Made by a program: the position numbers and the translations under genes. The notes below the pieces were generated by a model that did not search any database, was not told where the DNA came from, and worked only from the letters and a program-made list of their open reading frames with translations. A DNA stretch of 42,123 bases from Gallionellaceae bacterium (lineage in GTDB: Bacteria > Pseudomonadota > Gammaproteobacteria > Burkholderiales > Gallionellaceae). Positions within the stretch are counted from its first letter, which is position 1; each line of letters begins with the position of its first letter. The DNA is taken from positions 1 to 42,123 of the forward strand of contig SCUU01000114.1 in NCBI GenBank assembly GCA_004297065.1, read 5' to 3'. Shown here one piece after another: positions 8,494 through 16,065 of this stretch.

Positions 8494-9423
8494 TCAATCC
8501 GTAAAAAATCTATCCTGCATTTCTTCCAACCCCGCGCTGTGCAACACTTCCTGCAAACGCTCCGCCGCGCGCTGGCGCGGCAGGTTCTTGTATTGCGCGA
8601 TGATGAGCTCGTTCTTCATCGAATGCTCCCAGCCCACCAGCTCGGTCACCGTCACCTGATAGCCGTGCGCTTCCAATTGCAGGCAACGCAGCACGTTGGT
8701 GAGGTGACTGCCGAATTCGCGCGTGTGGATCGGATGACGCCACAACTCGATGAGCGCATCTTTCGCCAACTGTTTGCCTTTGTTCTTGCGCAGCACCGCC
8801 GCCACTTCGGCCTGACAGCACGGCACCAGCACGATGAACTGCGCCTGTTTCTTCAACGCGAAATGGATCGCGTCGTCGGTGGCGGTATTGCACGCGTGCA
8901 GCGCGGTCACCACGTCCACCTTGGCGGGCAGCTTGTCCGAGACGATAGATTCAGCTACCGACAAATTCAAAAACGACATGCCGCCGAAACCGAGCTGCTG
9001 CGCCAGTTCGCGCGAATGGGTGACGAGCTCTTCGCGGGTCTCGATGCCGTAGATGTGGGAGGCTGCCACCTCATCCCCCCTCCCCCCTTGAAGGAGGGAG
9101 AGTTCTGACGCCCTCCCTTTCAAGGGGAGGGCTGGGGTGGGGATGGGTGAAGGACTCAGCCCCTTGAAGAACAAATCGTACAAAATAAATCCCAGATACG
9201 ACTTGCCCGCACCGTGATCGACCAGCGTGATCGCGCCTTTTTCTTGCTGCACTTCTTGCAGCAAAGGCTCGATGAACTGGTACAGGTGGTACACCTGCTT
9301 CAACTTGCGGCGCGAATCCTGATTCATCTTGCCGTCGCGCGTGAGGATGTGCAGCGCTTTCAGCAACTCGATGGATTGGCCTGCGCGGATTTCGGGATAT
9401 TCGGGGGGAGGTGTTTTTTTCAT
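8494..9423 (-). CDS. SAM-dependent methyltransferase with in-frame repeat insertion
   Basis: Class I methyltransferase of 309 residues. The SAM-binding motif VDHGAGKSYLGFILYDLF occurs near residues 69-86, followed after the insertion by an acidic strand IYGIETREEL, then DVVTALHACNTATDDAI and FIVLVPCCQAEV. These match the family of uncharacterised methyltransferases often annotated as methyltransferase domain 32, whose substrate is unknown. Residues about 88-118 (LSPSPIPTPALPLKGRASEL and following) are a palindromic repeat read in frame, between the SAM motif and the next strand. ATG at 9423 is preferred, with AAGGA 11 bp upstream; the gene begins close to the mnmC stop at 9432, so the two are probably cotranscribed. 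Confidence 0.85.
   Translation of the reverse strand: MKKTPPPEYPEIRAGQSIELLKALHILTRDGKMNQDSRRKLKQVYHLYQFIEPLLQEVQQEKGAITLVDHGAGKSYLGFILYDLFFKGLSPSPIPTPALPLKGRASELSLLQGGRGDEVAASHIYGIETREELVTHSRELAQQLGFGGMSFLNLSVAESIVSDKLPAKVDVVTALHACNTATDDAIHFALKKQAQFIVLVPCCQAEVAAVLRKNKGKQLAKDALIELWRHPIHTREFGSHLTNVLRCLQLEAHGYQVTVTELVGWEHSMKNELIIAQYKNLPRQRAAERLQEVLHSAGLEEMQDRFFTD
9070..9158. repeat. Palindromic repeat pair inside the methyltransferase gene
   Basis: Two adjacent palindromes are visible: CCCTCCCCCCTTGAAGGAGGG-like and CCCTCCCTTTCAAGGGGAGGG, flanked by TCATCCCC and GGGGATGGGTGA. The class is like that of other C/T-rich and G/A-rich palindromes in the window (1889-1951, 10556-10651, 22751-22788). 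The host frame stays open. Confidence 0.8.
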
Positions 9424-9431
9424 AGCGCGCA

Positions 9432-11333
9432 TTATCCTTGATGTCTGACTCTTGGCAACGGATCGAGCACTGCGAGAATAGATGCTGGTAGCGGCGGCAA
9501 CTGTCCGCAAACTTGCGCCGCCAGCACTTCGCCCGCAATCCCGGCAGTAAGCAGGCCGCGCGTGCCGTGGGCGAGGCTGCAATACAACCCTTGCTGCACC
9601 TTGCCTATCAGTGGCATCGAACCGGGAGCAGAACAGCGTATAGAGGCTCTGCCGTTCAATTGAGCCTCATCCCGCGCCCCCAATGCCTGCCGCAAAGAGG
9701 GAGCATATTCCGCCAAGCTCGTCAGATTCTCCGCATGGTCGGCAGCGCGCACCTCGGTAGATTCATCCTCAAAGGCATGCGTCGCGCCAATCACATGCGC
9801 GCCATGCACGGACGGTGCGCAATAGCCGTCTCCGCATACGACAGTCTGCAAGGCTTTGCTTGCCCCGGTTTCCGGCAATACGGTGATTTGCCCGCGCACC
9901 GGAATCAGCGGGAAGTGCGCGAACGGCGCGAGTTTCTTGGCCTCATGTGCGCAACACACCAGCGCGACCTCAGCCTCTTGGCTCCACGCCTCACCTTGCG
10001 CATCCAGCCCGCTTGCGCGCCACCCTGTAGAGTTTTGTTCCAATGCGGCCACCTCGTGCCCCAAGCGTTGGCTGATGCGGGTATCGCGCACGAGCGCCGC
10101 ACATAATGCCGGCGGCACTACCCAGCCGCCGGAGGGGAACCACAGCCCGCCGTATTGCATTTCGACACCCGCCAGATGTCCCGCCTGCACCGCATCGACG
10201 AATTGCAGCAGATGCGTCGGCCATTCCTTTTCCGCCAGATGCGCGATGCGTTTTTTCTCCACCGGCTTGCAGGCCAATTGCAGCAGGCCGCACTCGGCGC
10301 GCATCGCGCCATCCACCGGCGACACCTCATCCAACCACTGGAGCGCATACCCGTAAGCGGCCAGCACGAAACGATGCAGCGGGTTGTCGCCCGCGCCGAA
10401 GCGCGCATGCAGGATGCCGCGCGGGTTGCCGGAGGCGGCGCTGGCGAGCTGCGGGGCGCGCTCGATGAGGGTGACCCGGATGCCGCGCTGCGCGAGCGCG
10501 TAAGCGGCGGCGCAACCGGCGATGCCGCCGCCGATGACGAGGGTGGTGCGGGGAATGCTCCCCTCCCCACTCGCGGGGGAGGGGCTGGGGGAGAGGGGGT
10601 GAGAAACTCCAAAGTATTCACCCTCTCCCGTCAAGGAAGAGGGAGTGAGTTTCAGTCCTGTCATCATCTCGCGCTTGCGCCCGAAGCCCGGCACTCTTTC
10701 CACCACAAAGCCCGCCTGCCCCAAGCCGCGCCGCACCCAGCCCGCGCTGGTATACGTCGCCAGGGTTGCCCCGTCGCGCGAAGCGCGCGCGATGTTTGCC
10801 GGCACCTCACCGCCCCACATTTCTGGATTTTTTGCGGGAGCGAAGCCATCCAGGAACCACGCATCCACGCTGCCCGCAGGCAGTTGCGGCAACGTCTCCG
10901 CCACATCGTCCAGCGCCAGCGTCAGCCGGATGCGCCCGCCCGCAAAGCTCCATCTGTTCCAGCCCGGTACGCGGCGGCACCAGCGCGCCAGCAACACTTC
11001 AGCCTGCGCGCCAAATTCCGGCCACAGCGCCAGCGCCGCACGCAGCTCATCGTCGTGCAACGGAAATTTTTCAACGCTGAAAAAATCCAGGCTCGCACCC
11101 GGCGGGGCGGACTGCTCGAACAATTGCCAGACACAAAGAAAGCTCAGCCCCGTACCGAAGCCCGTCTCGCCGATACAAAAGTTCTCGCCCGCACGCAAAG
11201 AGGCAAAGCGTTCCGCCAAACGGTTGCCCCGCAAGAAGACGTGGCGCGTTTCCTCCAGACCCGAATCGCGCGAGAAATACACATCGCCAAAACGCGCTGA
11301 ATAAGGTTGACCACCAGTCCATTCGAGCGACAT
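9432..11333 (-). CDS. mnmC: MnmC, bifunctional tRNA wobble-uridine modification enzyme
   Basis: Completes mnm5s2U34 in tRNA: the C-terminal FAD domain removes the carboxymethyl group from cmnm5s2U34 and the N-terminal methyltransferase adds the final methyl. The N-terminal part (1-225) has the SAM motif GETGFGTGLSFL and DAWFLDGFAPAKNPEMW. The FAD oxidoreductase starts near 262 with VIGGGIAGCAAAYALAQRG and includes SGNPRGILHARFG. The 633 residues are near the family norm. The linker at about 227-259 is encoded by a palindromic repeat, a position likely to tolerate insertion. The downstream methyltransferase gene begins next to the stop, so the two are likely coupled. Confidence 0.95.
   Translation of the reverse strand: MSLEWTGGQPYSARFGDVYFSRDSGLEETRHVFLRGNRLAERFASLRAGENFCIGETGFGTGLSFLCVWQLFEQSAPPGASLDFFSVEKFPLHDDELRAALALWPEFGAQAEVLLARWCRRVPGWNRWSFAGGRIRLTLALDDVAETLPQLPAGSVDAWFLDGFAPAKNPEMWGGEVPANIARASRDGATLATYTSAGWVRRGLGQAGFVVERVPGFGRKREMMTGLKLTPSSLTGEGEYFGVSHPLSPSPSPASGEGSIPRTTLVIGGGIAGCAAAYALAQRGIRVTLIERAPQLASAASGNPRGILHARFGAGDNPLHRFVLAAYGYALQWLDEVSPVDGAMRAECGLLQLACKPVEKKRIAHLAEKEWPTHLLQFVDAVQAGHLAGVEMQYGGLWFPSGGWVVPPALCAALVRDTRISQRLGHEVAALEQNSTGWRASGLDAQGEAWSQEAEVALVCCAHEAKKLAPFAHFPLIPVRGQITVLPETGASKALQTVVCGDGYCAPSVHGAHVIGATHAFEDESTEVRAADHAENLTSLAEYAPSLRQALGARDEAQLNGRASIRCSAPGSMPLIGKVQQGLYCSLAHGTRGLLTAGIAGEVLAAQVCGQLPPLPASILAVLDPLPRVRHQG
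10556..10651. repeat. Palindromic repeat encoding the MnmC interdomain linker
   Basis: CCCCTCCCC-ACTCGC-GGGGGAGGGG followed by CTGGGGGAGAGGGGGTGAGA and, 14 bp further, a related inverted segment TTCACCCTCTCCCGTCAAGG. The stretch is read in frame as a Ser/Pro/Gly-rich linker ([18 protein letters not shown]). Confidence 0.8.
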
Positions 11334-11399
11334 TACCTACCCCTCTCTATCTTCGCCATGCAACTACAAAGCCGGCACCGCATCTGCTACATTCGCCCC

Positions 11400-12113
11400 A
11401 TGGCTAAATTATCTCTGGATCGCATCCTGCAAGCGCAGGGCTTCGGTGCGCGCAAATGGTGTCGGGAACTGGTCGCCGAAGGCGAAGTCGCCATCGCGGG
11501 CGAGACCATACACGACTACCGCCGCGAATTCGAGACTGCCGGCTTGAGCTTCTGCGTTTATGGCGACGAATGGCTTTACCGGGATCGGGTGTACATCGCC
11601 TTAAACAAACCGGCCGACTACGAATGCTCGCGCAAACCCAGCCACCATCCCGGCGTGTTGAGTCTGCTGCCGGAACAATTTTTGAACCGCGAAGTGCAGC
11701 CTGTCGGACGTCTCGACCACGACACCACCGGACTGCTGCTGATGTCCGACGATGGCACATTCATCCACACACAATCTTCGCCCAAGAGCCACATCCCCAA
11801 AGTGTATGTCGCCACCACGCACGATCCGGTTACGAACGGGTTAATCGAAGCAATGCTAAAGGGCGTCAAGTTGCACGACGAGCCGGCACCGCTGTCCGCT
11901 CTGGTGTGCAGGCAACTCGGAGAGCATCAACTCGAAATTGTACTGGAACAGGGAAAGTATCATCAGGTGAAGCGCATGCTAGCGGCGGCGGGAAATTACT
12001 GTGGCTCGCTGAATCGCTCACAGATCGGCAAACTCACCCTCGCCTCGCTGGAACTGGATGAAGGGGAATGGTGCTATCTGAGTACGGAACAGATGGCGTT
12101 GCTGGCTGCATAA
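11400..12113 (+). CDS. RsuA/RluB-family rRNA pseudouridine synthase
   Basis: Protein of 237 residues that isomerises a uridine in rRNA to pseudouridine. N-terminal S4-like RNA-binding part (LSLDRILQAQGFGARKW, LVAEGEVAIAGE), then the catalytic domain with VYIALNKPADYECS and the motif QPVGRLDHDTTGLLLMSDDG, whose Asp near residue 105 is the catalytic nucleophile. YHQVKRMLAAAGN is the conserved motif III. Size and motifs are closest to the 16S U516 enzyme RsuA, but the exact target is not proven. ATG at 11400 is preferred because the 31 residues upstream overlap the mnmC 5' end region and do not look family-like. Divergent from mnmC. Confidence 0.92.
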   Translation: MAKLSLDRILQAQGFGARKWCRELVAEGEVAIAGETIHDYRREFETAGLSFCVYGDEWLYRDRVYIALNKPADYECSRKPSHHPGVLSLLPEQFLNREVQPVGRLDHDTTGLLLMSDDGTFIHTQSSPKSHIPKVYVATTHDPVTNGLIEAMLKGVKLHDEPAPLSALVCRQLGEHQLEIVLEQGKYHQVKRMLAAAGNYCGSLNRSQIGKLTLASLELDEGEWCYLSTEQMALLAA

Positions 12114-12123
12114 CCGCAAACAA

Positions 12124-12183
12124 TGTAGGGGCGAGACCTGCTCGCGATCTTTCAAGATGTCGCGAGCAGGGCTCGCCCCTACA
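12124..12183. repeat. 60-bp palindromic repeat (TGTAGGGGCGAG family)
   Basis: TGTAGGGGCGAG and CCTGCTCGCGA at the left are matched by TCGCGAGCAGG and CTCGCCCCTACA at the right, with a short loop. It lies between the converging pseudouridine-synthase and efp genes, just before the terminator. The arms are near-perfect, which points to a mobile or intergenic repeat family. Confidence 0.88.
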
Positions 12184-12197
12184 TAAAACCCACCAAC

Positions 12198-12226
12198 AAA
12201 AAAGCAGCCGAAGCTGCCTTTTTTAT
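12198..12226. terminator. Bidirectional terminator between converging genes
   Basis: AAAAAAGCAGC-CGAA-GCTGCCTTTTTT has a GC-rich stem, a stable tetraloop, and T-runs on both strands. It can end the plus-strand pseudouridine-synthase transcript and the minus-strand earP-efp transcript. Confidence 0.9.
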
Positions 12227-12241
12227 TGCTGCCGACCCCGC

Positions 12242-12802
12242 TTAAGCGCGTTTCTTGAATTCGTTGCTGCGGGTGTCGATTTCGATCTTGTCGCCGATTT
12301 CGATGAACGCCGCAACCGGCAATTCAAAACCGGTGTTGATTTTGGCGGGCTTCATCACCTTGCCGGAAGTGTCGCCGCGCACGGCTGGCTCGGTGTAAAC
12401 GACTTCGCGCACGATGGTGTTGGGCAACTCGACCGAGATGGCCTTGTCGTTGTAGAACACCACTTCGCAGGTGTCTTCCATGCCGTCGGCCAGGTAGTTC
12501 ACCGCGTCGCCGAGGTTTTCTTTTTCCACTTCGTACTGGTTATATTCCCCATCCATGAACACATACATCGGATCGGCGTAGTAGGAATAAGTGCATTCCT
12601 TCTTGTCCAGAATGATCTGATCGAACTTGTCGTCGGCAGCGAAGATCGCTTCGCTGGGCGCGTCGGTCAGCAAGTTCTTGAATTTGAATTTCACCACCGA
12701 GCCGCTACGGCCGGAGCGGCTATATTCGGCCTTTTGTACGACCAGCGGCTGGTCTTTGACCATGACCACGTTACCTGCACGAAGTTCTTGAGCGATTTTC
12801 AT
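12242..12802 (-). CDS. efp: Elongation factor P, Arg32 type
   Basis: Translation factor of 186 residues that binds between the P and E sites and relieves ribosome stalling at polyproline. Three beta-barrel domains are expected; the modified loop is SRSGRSGS with Arg32 at the tip. In this EF-P class Arg32 is rhamnosylated by EarP, whose gene lies 38 bp upstream on the same strand. Other conserved segments are [21 protein letters not shown] and the C-terminal [15 protein letters not shown]. Probably cotranscribed with earP and ended by the terminator at 12198-12226. Confidence 0.97.
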   Translation of the reverse strand: MKIAQELRAGNVVMVKDQPLVVQKAEYSRSGRSGSVVKFKFKNLLTDAPSEAIFAADDKFDQIILDKKECTYSYYADPMYVFMDGEYNQYEVEKENLGDAVNYLADGMEDTCEVVFYNDKAISVELPNTIVREVVYTEPAVRGDTSGKVMKPAKINTGFELPVAAFIEIGDKIEIDTRSNEFKKRA

Positions 12803-12840
12803 TTGACTCTGCCTAAAGCTAAATTTCGAAGGCGCGCATT

Positions 12841-14091
12841 CTATGCAACCTGACGGGAAAAAGCCAGCAAATTCAATGCGAGGTTGTTATCAGCCAATTC
12901 TGCCGACCACGCCCGCGCATGGCGCTCCAGCTCAAGGCGTTGTGCGGCAAATGCCTGCCATGCGCCGGCGATGTCGCCCTCCCCGTTCCAGGCCAGCCAC
13001 AATGCTTCGTTCGCCTGATGTGCTGCCGCAGGCAAACCCGCGCCGTACAAGCCGCTCAACGCACGCAGTTTGTGCATGTGCACACCGTCATGCTGCGGAT
13101 AGATGTGCCAAATAAAAGGCTTGCCCGCCCACTGCGCCCGCACACAAGAATCCTCACCGCGCACGAAATTGATGTCGCATGCCCACAGCAGTTCGTCATA
13201 GCGTTCCTGCTCGACGAAGGGTAACGCCTGCACATGCAGATTGCCGCGTTGCCACGCATCGCCCGCCTTGCCTGACGACAGCCCGAAGAAAGCTGCCACT
13301 TGCGGCAACACGCGCCCCTCCGGCACGCAACACACTACGCGCATCGCCCCCTGTTCCCATGCCCTTAGCAAACTGGCGACCGCCGCGTTCTCGTAGCTGA
13401 ACAACGAGATACGCAATTCGCCGGCGCTGCGTTCGGGCAGATTCAAACCATGCCAATAGGCTTGCTGTTTGGCGATATCTGCCTGGAAGACATCGCGTCG
13501 TTGCAACAGTTCGCGCTCCAGCAACAGGCCACCAGTCTTGGCGGTAAAACCGGGAAAGAAAAAATATTTCTCCAGCGGCAAACGCAGATGCGGCGACGGT
13601 AGCTTGTGCGCGCCCTCCACCCAATCCTCCGCTGAAAGGTATTCGAGATTGAGCCAAACGGGTTTGCGTTCCTGCGCCGCCATCGCCTCAATGTAAGCCT
13701 CCGGCAACTTGCAGGCAAAGGCTTCGATCACTAACTCGGCTACCACCCTCTCCCCCAGCCCCTCTCCCGCAGCGGCTTTGCCGCCTAGTCGATTGGCTAG
13801 TTGCTTTTTCAGAGGGTGGCCGCCAGGCCGGGAGAGAGATTGCCAAGAGAATGATGCACCCCACCTCCGCACTTCCACCCCGCGACAGTGCTGCTTATCC
13901 AGCGCAGCATCCACTTCCGGGCACAGCTTGCCGAAGCTGCACAGATCGTCCACCCACAGGCGCACATGGATGCCATGCTCATGCACCAACTGCCGTGCCA
14001 AGCGCCAGCTCACGCCGATGTCGCCGTAGTTATCCACCACGGCACAGAAGATGTCACAGGTTTGGGGGTGAGAATTAATAGCGGGAGTCAT
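12841..14091 (-). CDS. earP: EarP, EF-P arginine rhamnosyltransferase
   Basis: Transfers rhamnose from dTDP-beta-L-rhamnose to Arg32 of EF-P (established for the family). The 416 residues carry the N-terminal catalytic motif [18 protein letters not shown] (Asp20, Asp24) and the C-terminal [19 protein letters not shown] and [12 protein letters not shown] donor-binding segments. About 37 residues at roughly 80-116 ([20 protein letters not shown] and following) come from a palindromic repeat inserted in frame just before the conserved [15 protein letters not shown]. This makes the protein longer than the usual ~375-390. The catalytic residues are intact, so activity is plausible but not shown. 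The efp neighbour supports the identity. Confidence 0.93.
   Translation of the reverse strand: MTPAINSHPQTCDIFCAVVDNYGDIGVSWRLARQLVHEHGIHVRLWVDDLCSFGKLCPEVDAALDKQHCRGVEVRRWGASFSWQSLSRPGGHPLKKQLANRLGGKAAAGEGLGERVVAELVIEAFACKLPEAYIEAMAAQERKPVWLNLEYLSAEDWVEGAHKLPSPHLRLPLEKYFFFPGFTAKTGGLLLERELLQRRDVFQADIAKQQAYWHGLNLPERSAGELRISLFSYENAAVASLLRAWEQGAMRVVCCVPEGRVLPQVAAFFGLSSGKAGDAWQRGNLHVQALPFVEQERYDELLWACDINFVRGEDSCVRAQWAGKPFIWHIYPQHDGVHMHKLRALSGLYGAGLPAAAHQANEALWLAWNGEGDIAGAWQAFAAQRLELERHARAWSAELADNNLALNLLAFSRQVA
13742..13838. repeat. Composite palindromic repeat inside earP, with half of the ATAACCAG-type hairpin
   Basis: The outer arms are ACCACCCTCTCCCCCAGCCC and GAGGGTGGCCGCCAGGCCGG-like. Within them lies GCGGC-TTT-GCCGC followed by CTAGTCGATTGGCTAGT, which matches the right half of the hairpin family at 40334, 40753 and 35938. 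The left half of that family is absent. The earP frame remains open across the whole insert. Confidence 0.7.
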
Positions 14092-14203
14092 TATTCCATT
14101 CTACGTGCAATCAACGCGCCCGTACCAGCGCACATTTGTCGGCGAGCGTAAATCCGAAGCGGAGAGCGATCCGGGCAAGATCAACCTAGAAACCGCAGTT
14201 CTA

Positions 14204-14333
14204 TCCGCAGATTACGCAGATTAACGCAGATTTTCATGCTGTTAACCGCAGAGGCGGCATCACCCCAAAGGTGGGCAAAAGTATCGAGGCAACGACTTGG
14301 TTTTAATCGGTGTTAATCTGCGTAATCTGCGGA
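14204..14333. repeat. Second AATCTGCG inverted repeat with 92-bp spacer
   Basis: The arms 14204-14222 and 14315-14333 are the same perfect 19-bp complements as at 8422-8482, but here separated by 92 bp. The spacer holds GTTAACCGCAGAGGCGGCAT and other sequence not present in the first copy. This 283-bp gap between earP and the transporter gene (14092-14374) holds no supported gene. Confidence 0.88.
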
Positions 14334-14374
14334 CAACTGATTTTTTTAGGATCAAAATGCTGCGCGCTTGCCCC

Positions 14375-15268
14375 TCACCGATCACGCCCTATCGGCACAT
14401 ATGCCAACCACTGCGCGCCCCAGCGATGCAGGCACAAACCCAGCAATATACACAGCGTCCCCAACCACACCTGCGGCAGCACCTCCTCGTTGTTGAGCCC
14501 ATGGCCCAGCAACAGTGCCATCACCGGAGTGATGAGCGTAATGAGCGCGATGCGTCCCGCCTCCATGTGCTTGATGAGGTAGTAATAGAGCACAAAGCCC
14601 AGCACCGAGCCGAACACGCCGAGATACACCGTCGCGGCGACGGCACGCTCCGGCAACGCCGCCGGCACATGTCCATCGGCCAGGAGCCACGCCATGAAGA
14701 ACAGCGGCAACGCCACGACCAGGGTACCCAACGTCATCGCTAACGGGGGACTATCGTCGCCGATGCGCTTGAGCCACACCAGCCCCAACGATTGTGCGGA
14801 CACGGCCACGAACAGGGCGACCAGCCCCGCCGATGAGCCCTCGCCCAAGCCCAAGCCGCCACGGAACACCAGCGCCAAGCCGAGCAAACCGAGCAACATG
14901 CCCGCCAGCTTGCTCGGTGTAAACGCTTCTTCCTTGAGCCACACCATCGCACCCAAACTCGTAATGAGCGGCGACAGACCGAACAGCACGGAGATCATGC
15001 CGGAACTGATGTATTGCGCCGACCAATAGGTGAGCGCCATCGCGCCGAACATGCTCACGCCGCCCGCCACATAGGCCAGCAGCGCTTTGCGGTGCAGCGG
15101 GAAGCGCACGCGGAACAGCGCCAGCAACACCGCACACAGCAGCACGCCGATGGCCATACGCGAGAACACCGCGAAGCTGAACCCGACGCCCAGCGCGCTC
15201 CACTTGATGGCGAGCGGCGTGGTAGACCAGATCAGAATGACCGAAACGAATGCGGCTGGAAGCGACAT
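14375..15268 (-). CDS. DMT-superfamily (EamA) permease
   Basis: Inner-membrane protein of 297 residues with about ten hydrophobic segments arranged as two EamA repeats, as in the drug/metabolite transporter family. The first repeat starts with LPAAFVSVILIWSTTPLAIK, which includes the typical WSTTP near the first helix; the second begins near residue 145 (GLVALFVAVSAQSLGLVWLK). Such proteins export metabolites such as amino acids, but the substrate cannot be predicted. AGGAGAGCATC precedes the ATG. A terminator lies upstream at 15337-15368, so it should have its own promoter, which I could not identify. Confidence 0.9.
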   Translation of the reverse strand: MSLPAAFVSVILIWSTTPLAIKWSALGVGFSFAVFSRMAIGVLLCAVLLALFRVRFPLHRKALLAYVAGGVSMFGAMALTYWSAQYISSGMISVLFGLSPLITSLGAMVWLKEEAFTPSKLAGMLLGLLGLALVFRGGLGLGEGSSAGLVALFVAVSAQSLGLVWLKRIGDDSPPLAMTLGTLVVALPLFFMAWLLADGHVPAALPERAVAATVYLGVFGSVLGFVLYYYLIKHMEAGRIALITLITPVMALLLGHGLNNEEVLPQVWLGTLCILLGLCLHRWGAQWLAYVPIGRDR

Positions 15269-15300
15269 GATGCTCTCCTCGGCTCAAATCATACGACCCC

Positions 15301-15324
15301 GTTCGCCCTGAGCCTGTCGAAGGG
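15301..15324. repeat. Dispersed repeat GTTCGCCCTGAGCCTGTCGA
   Basis: GTTCGCCCTGAGCCTGTCGA followed by AGGG is a short repeat known from many proteobacterial genomes. A variant copy with CCTGCCGA is at 40542-40565. Confidence 0.75.
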
Positions 15325-15336
15325 AAACGGCCAGAA

Positions 15337-15368
15337 ACAAAAAGGCCACAGAGATTTTCTGTGGCCTT
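15337..15368 (-). terminator. Strong terminator of candidate small transcript
   Basis: AAGGCCACAGA (15342-15352) pairs perfectly with TCTGTGGCCTT (15358-15368) around a 5-base loop. On the minus strand the stem is followed by TTTTTG, so it ends transcription coming from 15500. Confidence 0.85.
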
Positions 15369-15499
15369 GGAAGTTGCTCGACTACTGTTGCTTGAACGTT
15401 AATTCTTCTCCAGACCACTCTGCGCGTGCAGCCACACCATACGCAGTTTCGCGCATGGGACGACTCGGGCGTGACGAATGGCTTTAAAGATGTTCATGG
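15338..15499 (-). ncRNA. Candidate small RNA or leaderless microprotein mRNA
   Basis: A strong sigma-70-like promoter (15535-15506) and a strong terminator (15337-15368) delimit a transcript of about 160 nt with no recognised gene. It contains the hairpin-prone segment CTGCGTATGGTGTGGCTGCA followed by CGCGCAG. An ATG at 15497 lies about at the predicted first base of the RNA and opens a 32-codon frame (MNIFKAIRHARVV...) without a ribosome-binding site. It could therefore be a leaderless mRNA. I do not match it to 6S RNA or another known family. Confidence 0.45.
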
Positions 15500-15505
15500 G
15501 CGGGG

Positions 15506-15535
15506 ATTATCGGGGTACGCGTCAAGGAATGTCAA
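15506..15535 (-). promoter_or_regulatory. Sigma-70-type promoter for the small transcript
   Basis: On the minus strand TTGACA (15535-15530), an 18-bp spacer and GATAAT (15511-15506). The -35 is a perfect match and the -10 has five of six bases. Confidence 0.6.
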
Positions 15536-15542
15536 TGCGATC

Positions 15543-15580
15543 CTCAAAACAAAGCGGGCAGGGCTAACGCCCTGCCCGCT
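15543..15580 (-). terminator. Terminator of the psiF-repeat gene
   Basis: GCGGGCAGGG-CGTTAG-CCCTGCCCGC on the minus strand, followed by TTTGTTTTGAGG, located 18 bp after the stop of the PsiF-repeat gene. Confidence 0.88.
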
Positions 15581-15597
15581 CATGCTGAACCGACTGC

Positions 15598-15975
15598 TTA
15601 CTTGCCTGCGTCAGCCAGGCATTTCTTCATAAAACTGCTTTTTGCTGCACCGGTCAGTTTCTTCTCGGCTGCTTTGGCAGCGCATGCTGCGCCAGCGTCC
15701 GGCGCTTGGGCCGCAGGGGCTGCGCTACCGGCTTCGCATTTCTTCATGAAGCTATTCTTTGCGGCTCCCGCCAATTTCTTCTCGGCGGCTTTGGCGTCGC
15801 AACCAGAAGCGGCAGTGACAGCAGTCGCCGCTTCCGTTTCACACTTTTTCATAAAACTATTCTTTGCGGCTCCTGCTAATTTCTTTTCGGTCGCTTTCGC
15901 ATCGCATGCGGTTTCGGCAAATGCGAGATGGGCGGAGAACAAAGTGATAATGGCGGCGGCGATCAGTTTTTGCAT
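15598..15975 (-). CDS. Exported protein with three PsiF repeats
   Basis: The 125-residue product begins with a signal peptide (MQKLIAAAIITLFSAHLAFA, cleavage after AFA) and then carries three PsiF repeats. Each has the pattern CxAKAxEKKLxGAAKxSFMKKC, with two Cys per repeat. The spacers are Ala/Pro-rich. E. coli PsiF is a phosphate-starvation-induced protein of unknown function with two repeats. Three repeats with a conserved pair of Cys each suggest repeated small disulfide-bonded or metal-binding units in the periplasm. AAAGGAAATTACC precedes the ATG; a clear terminator follows. Confidence 0.9.
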   Translation of the reverse strand: MQKLIAAAIITLFSAHLAFAETACDAKATEKKLAGAAKNSFMKKCETEAATAVTAASGCDAKAAEKKLAGAAKNSFMKKCEAGSAAPAAQAPDAGAACAAKAAEKKLTGAAKSSFMKKCLADAGK

Positions 15976-16065
15976 GGTAATTTCCTTTGTGGTTAAAAAT
16001 TCTATAGTTGAAAAAATCGGCGGTGCCGTTTTCTGCGCTGCACCGTGTCCATACCCGCCGCAGCG

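Noticed and set aside
12068-12853. 261-residue plus frame across efp
   Set aside because: Antisense to the well-conserved efp gene; no homology seen.
14092-14374. Gene in the earP-transporter gap
   Set aside because: No frame with RBS and known pattern; the space is explained by the inverted repeat.
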